A DNA stretch of 64,000 bases from Pontederia crassipes (Eukaryota > Streptophyta > Magnoliopsida > Commelinales > Pontederiaceae). Below are positions 12,901 through 24,771 of this stretch, one piece after another; the stretch's first letter is position 1; the number at the start of each line of letters is the position of its first letter. Where the stretch lies: contig CM060194.1 of assembly GCA_030549335.1 (NCBI GenBank), forward strand, positions 73,320,077 to 73,384,076, in the 5' to 3' direction. The notes under the pieces are model-generated. The model searched no databases. It was not told the origin of the DNA and saw only the letters and a list, made by a program, of their open reading frames with translations. Both the position numbers and the translations under genes were made by a program.

Positions 12901-13577
12901 ATATTTGAATTTTATTTTGAAATTCTAATTTTATCTCTTATCGACTTATTAAGTAATTTAATTACATTATTTTCAAAACTCTTTTCGCTAGTTTGAAATA
13001 GTTACTCATATTTTATATTAGTCGTTGAGTTAGTTTTGCTCAAGTGATGAGTTTTAATATCAGATTGACGGAGTTAGGAGCTTTTGTTCGATCTTTCTCA
13101 TTTTTAAGTTTGATTAAAGATAAAAAGAATTATCGGGTTCTGCTGTAGTTAGAATATTATTTAGTTGATCCGATCAAAGAAATAGAACAAAAATAAATTA
13201 ACAATTTTTTTATCATTATTTTCGTATCAAAGAAAATGATTATACAATTAATAAGAATTGAGAGAGTAGTAGCAACTCCGTCTTGCTTAAGTAGAGGTCT
13301 GAAGTTTGAATTTTTGTGAATGTAAAAAATTTTATTAAGAGCTTCACATGTCATTATTAGACATACAATTTTATTAAATTAGTTGAGCTTGATAATGAAT
13401 TAGTCTAGATAGTCGGTATCACTTCCGGTATATCGATGATTGGCTATCCAAAAAAAAGAAAACGATTATACAATAGACCATCGAACATTAATTGTGATCG
13501 TAATGGGCTGAAATTCAAGTTGTAGTGCGATGGGTAGGTACATATTACACAGCATGGAGTGCGGGCTTAAATTCAAA

Positions 13578-13608
<31 letters not shown>

Positions 13609-15553
13609 GTGGGGGATAGTCCACGACACCAACAAAAAGTGCAAGGGAAAACTATTATGGGCCTTTGGCCTAGTTATCTTCAATTGGAAGGAGTATATAT
13701 ATATTTCGTTTTGCAGAGATGTTGAGCACAATCAACAGTTGAGATAATTGATATTTTTAAATTATAAGGTTTAATTATTTTTTATCAGATCCATTGAGGA
13801 GTGGATTAATGGTTGAGATGTGCTCAGCATTCTTATAAAGCGGAAGATGCTTTGTAGGTACATTAATCCATATATATATATTAAAAAAAGATGAGATGCT
13901 ATGTATATTAATAGAATTTGCATACAAAATATGAAGAAGATCTTGAATCTTTAAAATATTATGGCATTGCGATTACCTGACATAGCCCGCTAAAAAAGAA
14001 GCAACTGAGTTTGCAAATCTGTTTACATAACTACAGAAAATTAAAAGATCATTCTCATAACCTTAAAACTTCGCAATTTTTGTCAATATACCCAATAACA
14101 GGTTTGATGAAGGGCTCTTGATTCAGTATTAAGTAGATACAATTTGGTATAGACGTTAAAAGGATGAACATCTGTAGGATTTAACGATGATTTTTCTCCC
14201 TGCCAATCAAGAAAATAATATCGTTTTTATTTTGATCTACTAACTTTTATTAACTAATTGGTCTTTCGATATAAAATTTGTAATAAAATAATTTCTTAAT
14301 CGATTATTTGTGAACGCGAGTGACACCATAAACCTACAGGTTAGGAGGATTATTTTACAACAAATTGTAAGCTGTGAGATGAATTGGTTAGAACAAAGTT
14401 TGGAAACTAAATTACTGAGGATCTAACCAGAGATAAGAGGGTATAGGTGTTACTAGCCAAGGTTCGATGTGAGCATACACGCAATGCGTGCTGGCTCTAT
14501 CTTATGATATTTTCTCGTCAGCAAATCTCAAAAAATGGACCATCCCGTGTTGATATATTCTAAGTATAATTTGATTAGGATGGTTGTTGATCTTGCAAAA
14601 AGCTAACAGCCTTAGGTACCCTAATCAAATCAAATGCAGTGAATCCGCACATCAGTAAACCGGAAGCAATTTCCACCTTCAGTTAGGCATGCTTTCTGCA
14701 ATTTTGTTCACTTTTATGTATAGGGGCCGGTCAAGAGTCACTAAGAACTAAGCATGCACCACCCTGGCAAGCTATGTTAAGTCTCAGCATATATAACAAG
14801 AAATATGTACCTCTGGTCACATTAATCACATGTTGATCTTGGTAACAATAGACTACGTATATGCTCATTGACAAACTTAGGCTATACACACGTCCATAAT
14901 TAAATGACGTGCAAGCTCAAGAAGAAGAGGAGCAGCTTCAAGCCTGCCTGCCAATTGCTTAGATTAGTAGGAGAAAGCGTGCATGATATGCATGTATATG
15001 TCTGATAGGCCACATACTTCGCAAGGCACGTCTGGGACCAGTAAAAGTAGATCGCCTATACATCTCTGAATTCTCTCTCTCTCTCTCTCTCCCCTCCCAA
15101 CCCCCCCGTATACATATTTAGTTTCAACTTTCAACCAAATGGTAGCCACTTCCTTGTTAAAGAACACAAAAGGCATCAGTTGTCAACCTGCATACGAATT
15201 GATCGCGAAGTCAGAACTTGTTTCAGTCTTCTCCGCTGTACGTAGTTGACACATTGATTGTTTTAATTAATGTGGGGTTACAGGTTAGATATGCCTTTAC
15301 AGAGAAGGTTTTCAGATTAAGTTACAACAATTATTAACTCATACATATCATCCACACGGATTTCAGTTGTTAATCATAGAAGGTTACGTTTTTCGTGTAC
15401 AAAAAACTTTTCATCTATCGTTCATCTTCCTCTTTTTAGTCGAAAGAAAGTTCTCAGTGGGCGCCCTTTGCCTAATGCCTATATCTTATCTTACTGTTTT
15501 GGTCATATTTCCAAGTTAGGATCAGAAGAATTTGTATGCCTCAAGCTAGGTAC
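9906..15553. other. AT-rich intergenic region between PEX19 and the expansin gene
   Basis: About 5.6 kb with no gene I can support. The first 150 bp hold the presumed PEX19 promoter and leader. The rest is AT-rich with short poly-A/T runs, a poly-G tract at 13579-13607 and a (CT)n tract near 15071-15092. Open frames here are short and composition-driven. No complete transposon ends were recognised. Confidence 0.5.
13579..13607 (+). repeat. Poly-G tract (29 G)
   Basis: An uninterrupted G run in otherwise AT-rich DNA. It could form a G-quadruplex. Its exact length is the kind of feature sequencing often misjudges. Confidence 0.85.
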
Positions 15554-15561
15554 TTATATAT
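15554..15561 (+). promoter_or_regulatory. Candidate TATA box of the beta-expansin gene
   Basis: TTATATAT lies about 150 bp upstream of the expansin ATG, giving a leader of roughly 115-120 nt. Confidence 0.45.
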
Positions 15562-15705
15562 CTCTGAATTTTGGATAAATAATTCTTATTTATGCATAAG
15601 GCCCAAAGTGTCCTTCCTCTATTTATATTGATCGCCAGTCATTGGGTTTTTTTAATACTAAGCATCTCTCTCCCTCCCCATTCTTGCTGTCTGTTGCTAA
15701 ACAAG

Positions 15706-16914
15706 ATGGGCCTTACTTCGTTTCAGGAGCCTTTCTTCCCTTCTCTCTCTGTTTGGCTAGTTGGTTCACTAATGTTGATCTCCTTGCTTAACCCCTGTGC
15801 ATGTTTCAATCCAAAATCCCTCAACATCTCTGCCTCATATTTGAGTTGGTACCCAGGTGGAGCCACGTGGTACGGGGGTCCGAATGGATCAGGAAGCACA
15901 GGTACATAGTGCTTTATAACAGTATACCATTATATTATAAACATACATGTTTGCATGATGCATGTATATATACAAGAACAGTTAAGTTCATGTTAAGGCA
16001 GTTTCAGTTCTAAGCTGTCTGCGATCTGAACAGGCGGTGCATGTGGTTACGGAGACGCAGTGGAGAAGCCTCCTTTTTCATCCATGGTGTCTGCGGGAGG
16101 CCCTTCACTGTTTAGCTCGGGCAAGGGGTGTGGTGCATGTTATCAGGTATGCATGTATATAAAAAACATACATAAACTTCACGTTCGTTTCAGTGTTACA
16201 TTCGAGTTCTCTTAATCAATTCCGGCGGTGTTTGCATGTGCGATATCTATCTATACGCGCAGGTGAAGTGCACATTGAATGCAGCATGCTCAGGCAACCC
16301 GGTGACCGTCGTCATCACCGATGAGTGCCCCGGGGGCGCATGTCTCGCCGAGTCCGCCCACTTCGACATGAGCGGCGCCGCTTTTGGAGCCATGGCGCTG
16401 CCGGGCAAAGCCGACGAGCTTCGGAATGCAGGTGTGATCCAGATACAGTATTCGAGGTATTGTGCTCAATTCTGCATCGAACATTCTTTCTAGCCGCACC
16501 CATTGGGAGCCTCCGATGAGTCTCATGTGATTAAAGCACTGTATATATGCACGTAGGGTTCCATGCCATTATCCGGGGTTCGATGTCGCATTCCGCGTGG
16601 ACGCCGGTTCCAACCCTTACTACTTTGCAGTGGTGATACAGTACCAAGGCGGGGATGGAGATCTGTCAGCGGTCGAGCTCATGCAGCAGGGCTCGCCGGC
16701 GGCCAACTCCAGCTGGGGAGGTGGAGGTCAGTGGGAGTCCATGCAGCAGTCGTGGGGTGCGGTCTGGAAATTGAACTCTGGCTCTCCTCTGCAAGCGCCA
16801 TTCTCCATCCGCCTCATTTCGCTCGCCTCCCACGAGACCTTTGCGGCCAGCAACGTCATCCCGGTTGACTGGCAGCCGGGCACCATCTATTGGTCCAGGA
16901 ACAGTTATCGCTAA
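15706..16914 (+). CDS. Beta-expansin
   Basis: Secreted non-hydrolytic wall-loosening protein. Exons 15706-15901, 16034-16146, 16263-16456 and 16557-16914 join in frame through GT..AG introns to give 286 aa. The start is the ATG preceding a hydrophobic signal segment (roughly residues 12-33); an upstream in-frame extension has no ATG with a better context. The mature N-terminus has a possible N-glycosylation site (Asn40 in NIS). Domain 1 shows ATWYG (53-57), GGACGYG, TDEC with Asp123, and the HFD motif at 136-138. Domain 2 (from about 170) is the grass-pollen-allergen-like binding module, with [14 protein letters not shown], the QYQGGDGD segment, and several Trp residues. HFD together with the domain-2 sequence places it in the beta rather than the alpha family. 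Which numbered EXPB it matches is not decidable here. Confidence 0.95.
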
Positions 16915-17379
16915 AAACTGCACCTAAATTTACCCTCCAAATGCCTCTATATATATGTTTAGAATAATAATTGTGCAAGAAAAATTACTCACGCACATAT
17001 ATATTATGTCTCAACCTGAAAGATTTATTCGTATGTTAATTATCGTTCTGCATCAATAAAATGAAGGAACTAACCAGCAACATTTTATGCGTGTTATTTA
17101 TTTAGTTTTTTTATCTTGACGTACGTAAAAACTTTGGTACTCAGACTAGTCATGTTCACGGGTCGAGTTAGACTTGACTCGTAAACAAATTCAATTATTT
17201 AATTCGACTCGATTCGGATCGAGCTTAAGTTTGAATAAAAAATAAAAAAAATTGAGTTGATCAACTCAAATTGAAAAAATTCAACTCGTACCTGTCGAAT
17301 TTGGCTCGGGTCAGGTCCGACCTAACCATCGATCTAGATCAATACGGGTTGAGTCGGATCATCGTATAATACCCCCTGG
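16915..17379. other. Expansin 3' UTR and short intergenic DNA
   Basis: Contains the expansin poly(A) signal, then AT-rich DNA. At about 17155-17345 there are repeated TCGAGTT/AACTCGA-like words, probably part of a degenerate repeat. No gene. Confidence 0.45.
17055..17060 (+). terminator. Candidate poly(A) signal of the beta-expansin gene
   Basis: AATAAA 141 bp after the stop codon, in an AT-rich 3' flank. Confidence 0.5.
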
Positions 17380-17829
17380 CTCAATCAAGATATTTTTACT
17401 TTGGATCATTGGTCTGCACGAAATTAAAACGTGTCTCAATAGGTGAAAAGAGTAGCTACACATATGTCCATGACCACCTTCGCGTTTTATCCATGTGGGA
17501 CTATTCAATGAGACCATCTTATCGTTACTATCTTCCCCTCATAAAGAGTTTAATGTCCTCGTTGAGCGGGTCCGTGTTAGCACATGGCTCGTGTTACCCT
17601 CATAGCTCAAGTGAGCACGTAAGGTTGGTTCTCATACTATTCTGTAACACTCCTCAGTCCAATTAAGATATTGTTCGCTTTGAGTCAGGCTCGCACGAAT
17701 TTAAAATCCATCTTAATAGGTGAAGTGGGTAGCTACATATAACTACCTCCGTGTTTTGTCCATATAGGATTATTCAATGAGATCATCTATAAGACCCCAA
17801 GGTGAAAGGACCAAAGGGTGAAAAATAGT
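17380..17829 (+). repeat. Left arm of an inverted repeat split by a CACTA element
   Basis: Two diverged copies of one sequence (starting near 17383 and 17655) carry AATTTAAAA/AATTAAAAC, AATAGGTGAA, GTAGCTACA and TTCAATGAGA(T/C)CATC. The reverse complement of this stretch, including CTCAAGTGAGCA and the CATCCTCATTGAGTG-like block, occurs at 24361-24771 beyond the CACTA element. The last 45 bases (CCAAGGTGAAAGGACCAAAG and on) also recur directly at about 24599-24640. The original repeat type is unknown. Confidence 0.65.
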
Positions 17830-17877
17830 CACTACAAGAAAATGACTAATTTGCGACAGACATTTTTCGAAAAAAAT

Positions 17878-20143
17878 TGTAACGTATCAGCTTTTATAAA
17901 AAAAAGGGGAAACGAAACGATCGGTCGACAGGGGAGGCGAAATGCCACCCCTGACCTCCCAGTCGCTTCATCTCCGGTTGACCAAGGGTCGGCCGGTGTG
18001 TATAAAAGGGGGATGAGGGTCGCCCTTTGCGCCCTCTTGGAACCCCGATCGGCTGACCACCCTCGCCTCCTTCTTCCTCTCGACCGACGACGATGCGACT
18101 TCGAGCGGCAGAAGCAGAGATGAACAGCGAACAAACCAACCGACCCCTCTCCGACGCACCTCGAACCTCCTCGACGTGCGCAAGGATCCGGCGAACCTTC
18201 CCTGTCGATCCAGAGGTGATTGATGATGATCGGACGGAGAAAACAACGATCGACAGATTCAAATTTTTGATGAAAAAGGTACCCTTAGCATTTTAATCCC
18301 ATAGACGAAGAATTAAGGATTTATTGATGCGTAAAGTTGGTTCATTATAATCCTGAAGTAGTTTACAAAACTTTTCATATTGTGATCGTCGTCGTTGGAC
18401 GGCCAGAGAACCGTCGGAATATAAGATAAAGTCCGGCGGCCCCTATTTTTATCGCAAAGACCAGTCGACCGATTCTTAGGAGTTCTTCTATATCGGTCGA
18501 CCTGCATCACCATGGCGATCGACCGATCTATCTGTCAACGGACAGATTCGACTCGATGATCGGTCGACCGGTTCTAGAGAACGGTCGATCGATCCGATGC
18601 GCAGTGCGCATCTTCATGGCCTAATGAACGGTCGACCGACACCCGGATCGGTCGACCGATTCACAGATCCAAACTAAGAACACGGTCGACCGATCCCAGA
18701 GGACCGGTCGATCGGTACCAACGAACGGTCGATCGGATCCACCAGGAACGGTCGATCGATTCAACAGAGACTCACTGATTCGACTTAATCAGACTGAACC
18801 ACTCCCAAACATAATTGAGATTCTAACCAGTTCACCTACACTGACTGAGTCCTATTGTACAAAGACCAACGTTCTGTTGGATCCTAATCATAGATTCACA
18901 TTGACTAAAGATAAATAAAGTAAGGACAAAGACATGGGATTGTCATGTGCCGCCCCTAAAGTTAAAGCAAAGATCAGAGATTAAAGTAAAGGAGGGATAT
19001 GTAGTTAGCTGAAGGGACAGCGAAGCTACTGTCTTAGATGACCACTATTCCTGATATTTCAGGTCTTCTCCCACATATATCTCAAATGAACGAGTGATGC
19101 TATGGTCACACCTCTTCCCTTAAAGATTAAAGTATTAGACCAGAGGGACAGGTAGCTAGCTGAGGAGACAGTGAACTTACAGGTCTCTTAACCGACCACT
19201 ATTCCTGGAATGTAAGAATTCTTCCTTCTACCTTTCAAATTAGGTGAGGTAGTAACACCCACCCTCTTTCCTTATGGTCTTACTGGCATCAGAGATTCAG
19301 AGAGGCACATCTGACATCCTAACTAATAAAGTCGAGCTCGCATAGGACAACAAACTCTAATGATAGTTTAGTAATGTAAAAGGTGTAGTACAACTCACAA
19401 CAAAGCAATGCAAAGTAAAGCAATGTAAAGTAATGTAATGTAAAGCAAAGCATTATAAAGTACAACAGAGATGTTGTAATGTGAAGTATTGCATAGCATT
19501 GCAGAGACATCGTAAAGTAAAAGCAGAGTAACGTAAAGACAAAGTATCGTTATAGTAAAGACATGGAGTACTGATATTACTAAAGACTTATACATTAATT
19601 TCATGATCATCACTGATCCTTAATTCACCATCTATTGCTATTGTACTGGGCATCTTTGCTCATGGGTATTCTATTCCCCTACATTGGGATTTTGTAGGTG
19701 AGAATGCCAACTGATGAGGAGATGGAGATCACAGAGCTTGGAGAACGCTGCACATGACTGATATTTCTGCTCCGAGCTTTCTCACTGCATATCTGTTTAA
19801 TCTTTTCAGTTGTTCAAAGACATTATGTTTTCTTCTGCTCATAGAACTTCTAGCAAGTCTATTTTGTTTCCGCATATTTTCTATATTGAAAGACATCGTG
19901 AACTTCCGCATAATTTCTATAATATGAGACATCATTAAATTCTGCATTCAGTCCTTCATCTTAATATTCGATTATTGAATTTTCACATTTAAAGTCCTCT
20001 ATTATGTTTATTATTATTTTATTAGTGTCACGTAAGTTGTTTTGTTGAATGGTCAAGGTCAGTAGAGTAATAGGCAGTGTAGCGCTCCCAGGGTCAATCT
20101 GACCGCCTACGTGACGGGAGGTACGATTTTTGGGGGCGTTACA
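17878..20143 (+). repeat. 5' LTR of a Ty3/gypsy retrotransposon
   Basis: Starts TGTAACG and ends CGTTACA, a 7-bp terminal dyad typical of LTR ends. A TATA box (TATAAAAG near 18001) would drive transcription. A primer-binding site follows 3 bp after the end. The LTR is about 2.27 kb, long as in many plant chromoviruses. No 3' LTR was found because the element is truncated. The sequence just before it (AAAAT) would be one half of a 5-bp target duplication; the other half is lost. Confidence 0.78.
18465..18765. repeat. Array of CGGTCGACCG-like palindromes inside the LTR
   Basis: About ten copies of CGGTCGACCG or its variants (CGGTCGATCG, AGTCGACCGA) spaced mostly 20-35 bp apart, each usually followed by ATYC or GATCC. 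No protein sense. They lie downstream of the LTR TATA box, so they would be transcribed. Confidence 0.8.
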
Positions 20144-20146
20144 GTT

Positions 20147-20158
20147 TGGTATCAGAGT
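20147..20158 (+). other. Primer-binding site complementary to initiator tRNA-Met
   Basis: TGGTATCAGAGT starts 3 bp after the LTR; 11 of 12 bases match the usual plant tRNA-iMet site TGGTATCAGAGC. This fixes the LTR end and the element's plus-strand orientation. Confidence 0.85.
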
Positions 20159-20353
20159 CTAAGTTCTTGGCTCCTTCATTTGGTCATAGTAGAGTAGATG
20201 TTCATGCATGGCATTCATTGTTCATACTGTACACAGCTCGCAGTAAAGTCATGTGCAAGCTTCTCAAGTATCTGCGGCTTCACTCCTCAAGTAAGTAATA
20301 AGTACATTCCTACGTGAATCATACTTATGTTATTGAATTAATTTGTGTTATAT

Positions 20354-23146
20354 ATGCCTCCACGTCACATGATAACCAGAGTGGTACGAAGGGATAGGGG
20401 TCATATAGTTGGGATACGCATGCGCCCATTAGATCCTCCAACCCCGCCACAACCTGCTCCAGAGAGATCGGAGCATTCAGATTCAGAGAGCGTGGGGAAT
20501 AATGATCCGGAGTTACTCTCCCCACGCCACTTCTATCCCCACGGAGATACGTGAAGGGATAAATCAGATGTGGCACTTGTATACGAGAGGGGGCGTGTAG
20601 ACTATCCGATTTATATATCCTCTGATGACGAAGAAGAAGTCCCTGCACCACCACGGGAATTACAGTTCAGAGACTCAAGTCCTATCAGCCAGACAGATCT
20701 TGAGGAATACTGTGATCTCTGCTATCAAGATGGACACATTGATTATGAGTGCCCCAATCTTCCTGGGGAGCCTTCTGGACGTAGTGATTAGTATTTGATA
20801 TTTCTCGATGTGAAGGCCTTAGTGCGCCTCAGACAGATGTTTATGTCCTACTAACCTTGTCAAAAGACTTATCTTTGCTTTAATGAATATTAAGCGTTTC
20901 GGTTTCAATTCTATCTAAAGATTTGTATTTAGATTAAAGATCTTTGATTATATGTGCTTCTCTCAATTATTGCTATGGTCCTTTTTATAGATGTCGTATC
21001 AAAGAAGAGAATATGCCTATACCAGTGAGGCTGAGACATACAATGAAGGGGAGAACCCATTTGTTCCCCGCCTCCACCACACCCACCTCCACTTCCACCT
21101 TCTCCTCCTCCACCAGAACCATCAGCCTAGCAATGACGTCAAGTTCCTTCTATCTGCACACTACAAGACTTTTGGAGGTCAAAACCTCCAATGTTCAACG
21201 GAGAAGGAGGCATCATAGTAGCATAGCAATGGATGGAGGCAATAGAGAACAAATTCGACATCCTCGACGTGCCCGAGAATAAGAAAGTGTTGTTCGCTGG
21301 AGACACCCTCCAGAAAGACGCTAAGGAATGGTGGAAAGCACAGAAGACCACCAGTTTTCCTAATGTAAGAATAGTTGCCTGGAAAGATTTTCGTCAAGCA
21401 TTCGAGACACGATATTTTCCTAAGTTCCAAAAGGACTTGAAACAGAAGTTCTTGGATCTAGTGCAAGGGTCCATGACGGTGGAGAAATACACGACGAAGT
21501 TTGTCAGACTTAAGAAGTTCTTCAGGTTGACCATGGATGAACAAGATGTTACCAAGCGCTTTGTGGACGGACTGAACCCCACTCTGAGGCCTCATACAAG
21601 GTTTGGGAACTGCCAAACTTTAGAGGATGGCATCACTTTGGCTACTCTGACTGAGAAGGACCTCCAAGACCTACAAAAAGCTCAGAAGGCCCAACATAAT
21701 GTAGGGCAGAGTTCCCATCAGCAGCAACAGTTTCGTGGGAACAACCGGCAACACCAACGACGAAATAACCGGCACCACACATATGCAGCGCCTCAACAGA
21801 ACCACTGCCCTCAACAACAGCAGCAGTCATACGGTCCTCCACAACAACCTCCTCCCCCACCGCAACAGCAACCACAGCAGCAACAACAGTAGCGACCCCC
21901 TCAGCAGGCGCAGAGGCAACAACCTCCTAGAGCCCCTCAAGCACCACCCGCACAAGGTGAGCGGGTTTTATGCAACACCTGTGACAGGACCCATGCTGGA
22001 GAATGCCGAATGAAGTCTGGAGCTTGCTACTACTGCGGTGGAATGGGTCATATCGCAGTGAATTGTCTGAGACGCGGACAACAGCAGTTGGTACAGAGAA
22101 GACTCTTCAATTTGGAAGAGGATTCTCCGCAGAATGACGCTGAGGTCATTCGAGGTACGCTATTCGTAGCTGATTTACCTACAAAAGTACTATTCGATTC
22201 CGGTGCCTCCCATTCTTTTATATCTGAAGATTGTGCCAAAACATTAGGATTAGCGATCATGAATTTAGAACATAAGATCAACATCTTGACCCCATAAGGC
22301 ACCCTGATTATCACAAAGTATCTCCCTAATGTACACATAAGGATAGAGAAAAAGAATCATCCTGCCAATTTTATCATTATCTCCATGAGAGATTATGATA
22401 TAATTTTGGACATGGATTGACTAACCTCACATGATGCCTCCATATTGTGCAAGCAAAAGAAAGTGATTATAGGCACACAAAATACATATAAGGTTATAGT
22501 CAGAGGTACTACACAGAAAGAACAAAAAATCAGTGTCTGTCATGAAGGCACAGAAGTTACTTCAGAAAGGATGTAGAGGTTACCTAGCAAGTGTGATCAA
22601 AATAGAGGAACCAAAGAAGAATTCCCAAGACATAGAAGTTGTAAGGGAGTTCCCTAATGTCTTCCCTGAGAATGTTAGTGGTCTACCGCCGAGAAGGGAG
22701 ATAGACTTTCATATTGAAGTAATGCCCGGAACTGCACAAATTTCTAAAGCCCCATACCGCATAGCTCTAGCAGAAATGAAAGACCAGATTCAAGAGTTAC
22801 TGGATAAAGATTTCATAAGGCCTAGCGTCTCACCATGGGGTGCACCTGTTCTCTTTGTCAAGAAAAATGATGGGTCGTTAAGACTTTGTATCGACTATAG
22901 AATGTTGCACAAAGTCACCATAAAGAACAGGTACCCGTTACCTCATATTGATGATCTATTTGATCAACTCTCTAAAGCAAAGGTGTTCTCCAAAATTGAT
23001 CTGAGGAGCGGATACCATCAACTAAAGGTGGCAGAAGAAGACATCTCAAAGATGGCATTCCGATCAAGATATGGACATTATGAGTTCCTGGTGATGCCGT
23101 TTGGGTTAACAAATGCCCCGACAGCATTGATGGATCACATGAATCG
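20354..23146 (+). pseudogene. Broken Ty3/gypsy gag-pol, truncated within reverse transcriptase
   Basis: Pieces in order: a short frame at 20354-20554; a frame at 20570-20791 with a CX2CX4HX4C-like motif (CDLCYQDGHIDYEC); a retrotransposon gag domain at about 21180-21660 (AKEWWKAQ, WKDFRQAFETRYFP, LVQGSMTVEKYTTKF); a Gln/Pro-rich spacer ending in TAG near 21890; a zinc knuckle CYYCGGMGHIAVNC near 22022; the protease motif VLFDSGASHSFI near 22190; and reverse transcriptase from about 22670 ([37 protein letters not shown]). Homology ends after DHMNR at about 23146, just before the catalytic YxDD-type block. RNase H, integrase and the 3' LTR are missing. There are several in-frame stops and at least one frameshift before gag. 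Confidence 0.9.
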
Positions 23147-23159
23147 AACTATCTCTCCT

Positions 23160-23830
23160 CTCCCTCTCTCTCCCACAGCGGCCACAGAAATTCCGTCGGT
23201 GACTCCAAACTTCGGCGATCCCGGCCAGGCGCGGTCGGATCCAGCCATATGCGACCGAATCTAGTCGCCTGCGACGGATCGAGCTCGCAGGCGGGCGGAT
23301 TGGGCTCGCAGGTGGTTGGATCCGGACCGTAGGATGTCGATCCGGGCTGCAGGCACCGGATCCGCCTCGCAGGCAATCATGCCCCTGCGCACCAGATTCG
23401 ATGCCTATGGTCAGATCTGGCTCGCAAGCGGCCAGATCCGGCCGCCATGCGTCCCTTGTGCCCCGAATCTGGCTCGCAGGCGGCTGGATCCGGTCCCCTA
23501 TGAGTTGAATCCGACCTCTTATGAGCTGCTACAAGTGGCGGCCGAATCAGGTGCGGGCTACAATCGGATCGGGCTCGCAGACGGCCAAATCAAGCCTGCG
23601 GGTGGTCGAATCTGGCGCCTGCGGTCTCAGACTGCCTGCGCGTCGAATCGACTGCCTGCGAGCTTGATTCGGCCCGCTGTGCGCTGGATCTGATGCCTAC
23701 GATCGGATTCGGCCGCATGTGCATTGGATAGCCGCGTCCCCATCCCCCTCTCCCTCTCCCTCCCTCCCTATCTCAATTCCGACTGCCTGCTCTGGATCAG
23801 CTGCAAGCATCGATCCGGCAGCGGGCGGCC
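23160..23830. repeat. GC-rich degenerate tandem repeat of the 6.5-kb CACTA element
   Basis: Variants of GCTCGCAGGCGGNCGGATCCGG repeat at roughly 30-40 bp intervals, giving strongly GC-rich DNA in an AT-rich setting. Long open frames on both strands arise from composition and encode Arg/Ala/Pro-rich low-complexity peptides. Comparable blocks occur in the two larger CACTA elements. Confidence 0.7.
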
Positions 23831-24360
23831 TATAATTTTATATTTCTAAAAAAAATTTCGTCGCACTCCACCGGTGTATGCAACAGGCATCGCCCCACAA
23901 AAGCTTCGGTTGTGCCACCCGTCGAATGCTTCAGCGGGTGCGACCTATCGAAAGCTTCGACGACCTTTGACGGGAGAGCTCCCGTCGGAACCATCGACGG
24001 GTTCTCTCGTCGAACCCTGTTGAAACCTCCGAAGGGCCGACACTCCCCCATACGATTCCGACAGCGTGATTGGTAATTTCATATGGCAAAAGTCGTTGGA
24101 AGTTCTGAAGGACGACCTTTCCTTCGGAACTTTTGATGATTCTACCCGTCGAAAATTTTGAAGGTGATTTATCCATCATAAACATCCGCCAAAACTTTTG
24201 AAGAGACGTTTGAGGTCCTTCGATAATTCTTTCCAATGATAAAATTTCCCACAAGCTACTATCCGTCGAAAACTCCATGGCAAAAGCATATTTACGACAA
24301 ATTTCGAAAGTTTTGCGACGGATATATCCGTCGCAAAATCACAATATTCTTGTAGTGAGT

Positions 24361-24771
24361 CTCACATGGACAAAATAAAATGGTGGTCATGGACTTATAA
24401 GTGGCATATCTCTTTATCTATCAAGACGCATTTTAAATTCATACGGGCCGAAGGCCCAAAGCGAATAGTATCTTGACAGAGTTAAGGAGATGCTACAGAA
24501 GGTATCAGAGCCATTCCTGCATGCTCACTTGAACCATGTGGAACCCGACCCATGGGTCACTCAATGAGGATGTTGAGTCCCTTGGGGCTGATTGTAAGGC
24601 CCCAAGGTGAAAGGACCAAAGGGTGAAAAATAGTTCTACATGGATAAAACACAGAGGTGATCATGGACTTATAAATGACATCCCTTTATCTATCAAGATA
24701 TATTTTAAATTCGTACGGACCAAAGTCCCAAAGCGAATAATATCTTAACAGAGCTAAGGGGGTGTCCAATG
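24361..24771 (-). repeat. Right arm of the inverted repeat interrupted by CACTA
   Basis: Reverse-complement counterpart of 17380-17829. It contains two diverged copies of TCACATGGACAAAATAAA.. and ATCTATCAAGA.., plus the repeated CCAAGGTGAAAGGACCAAAG word. A GGTATCAGAGCC string at 24499 resembles a tRNA-Met primer site, but no LTR end sits before it. Confidence 0.6.

Larger units (their letters stand above)
17830..24357. mobile_element. CACTA (En/Spm) transposon, 6528 bp, carrying a nested gypsy element
   Basis: Begins CACTACAAGAAAATGACTAA and ends ATATTCTTGTAGTG; AGT flanks both sides (17827-17829 and 24358-24360). TTTGCGAC inside the left end is matched by GCGACGGATATATCCGTCGC near the right end. 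Only 48 bp of CACTA sequence precede a gypsy LTR; the remaining CACTA DNA is 23147-24357 and consists of a GC-rich repeat block and a subterminal region with repeated CGTCGAA/TTCGACG words. No TNPD or TNPA coding sequence is left, so the element is non-autonomous now. Confidence 0.88.

Noticed and set aside
24037..24045. CCGACACTC, similar to the maize Spm TNPA-binding motif CCGACACTCTTA
   Set aside because: A single 9-base match without repetition; the repeated motif of this element is CGTCGAA/CGACGG.
24499..24510. GGTATCAGAGCC as a retrotransposon primer-binding site
   Set aside because: No TG..CA LTR end immediately upstream and no gag downstream; it lies within the inverted-repeat arm.
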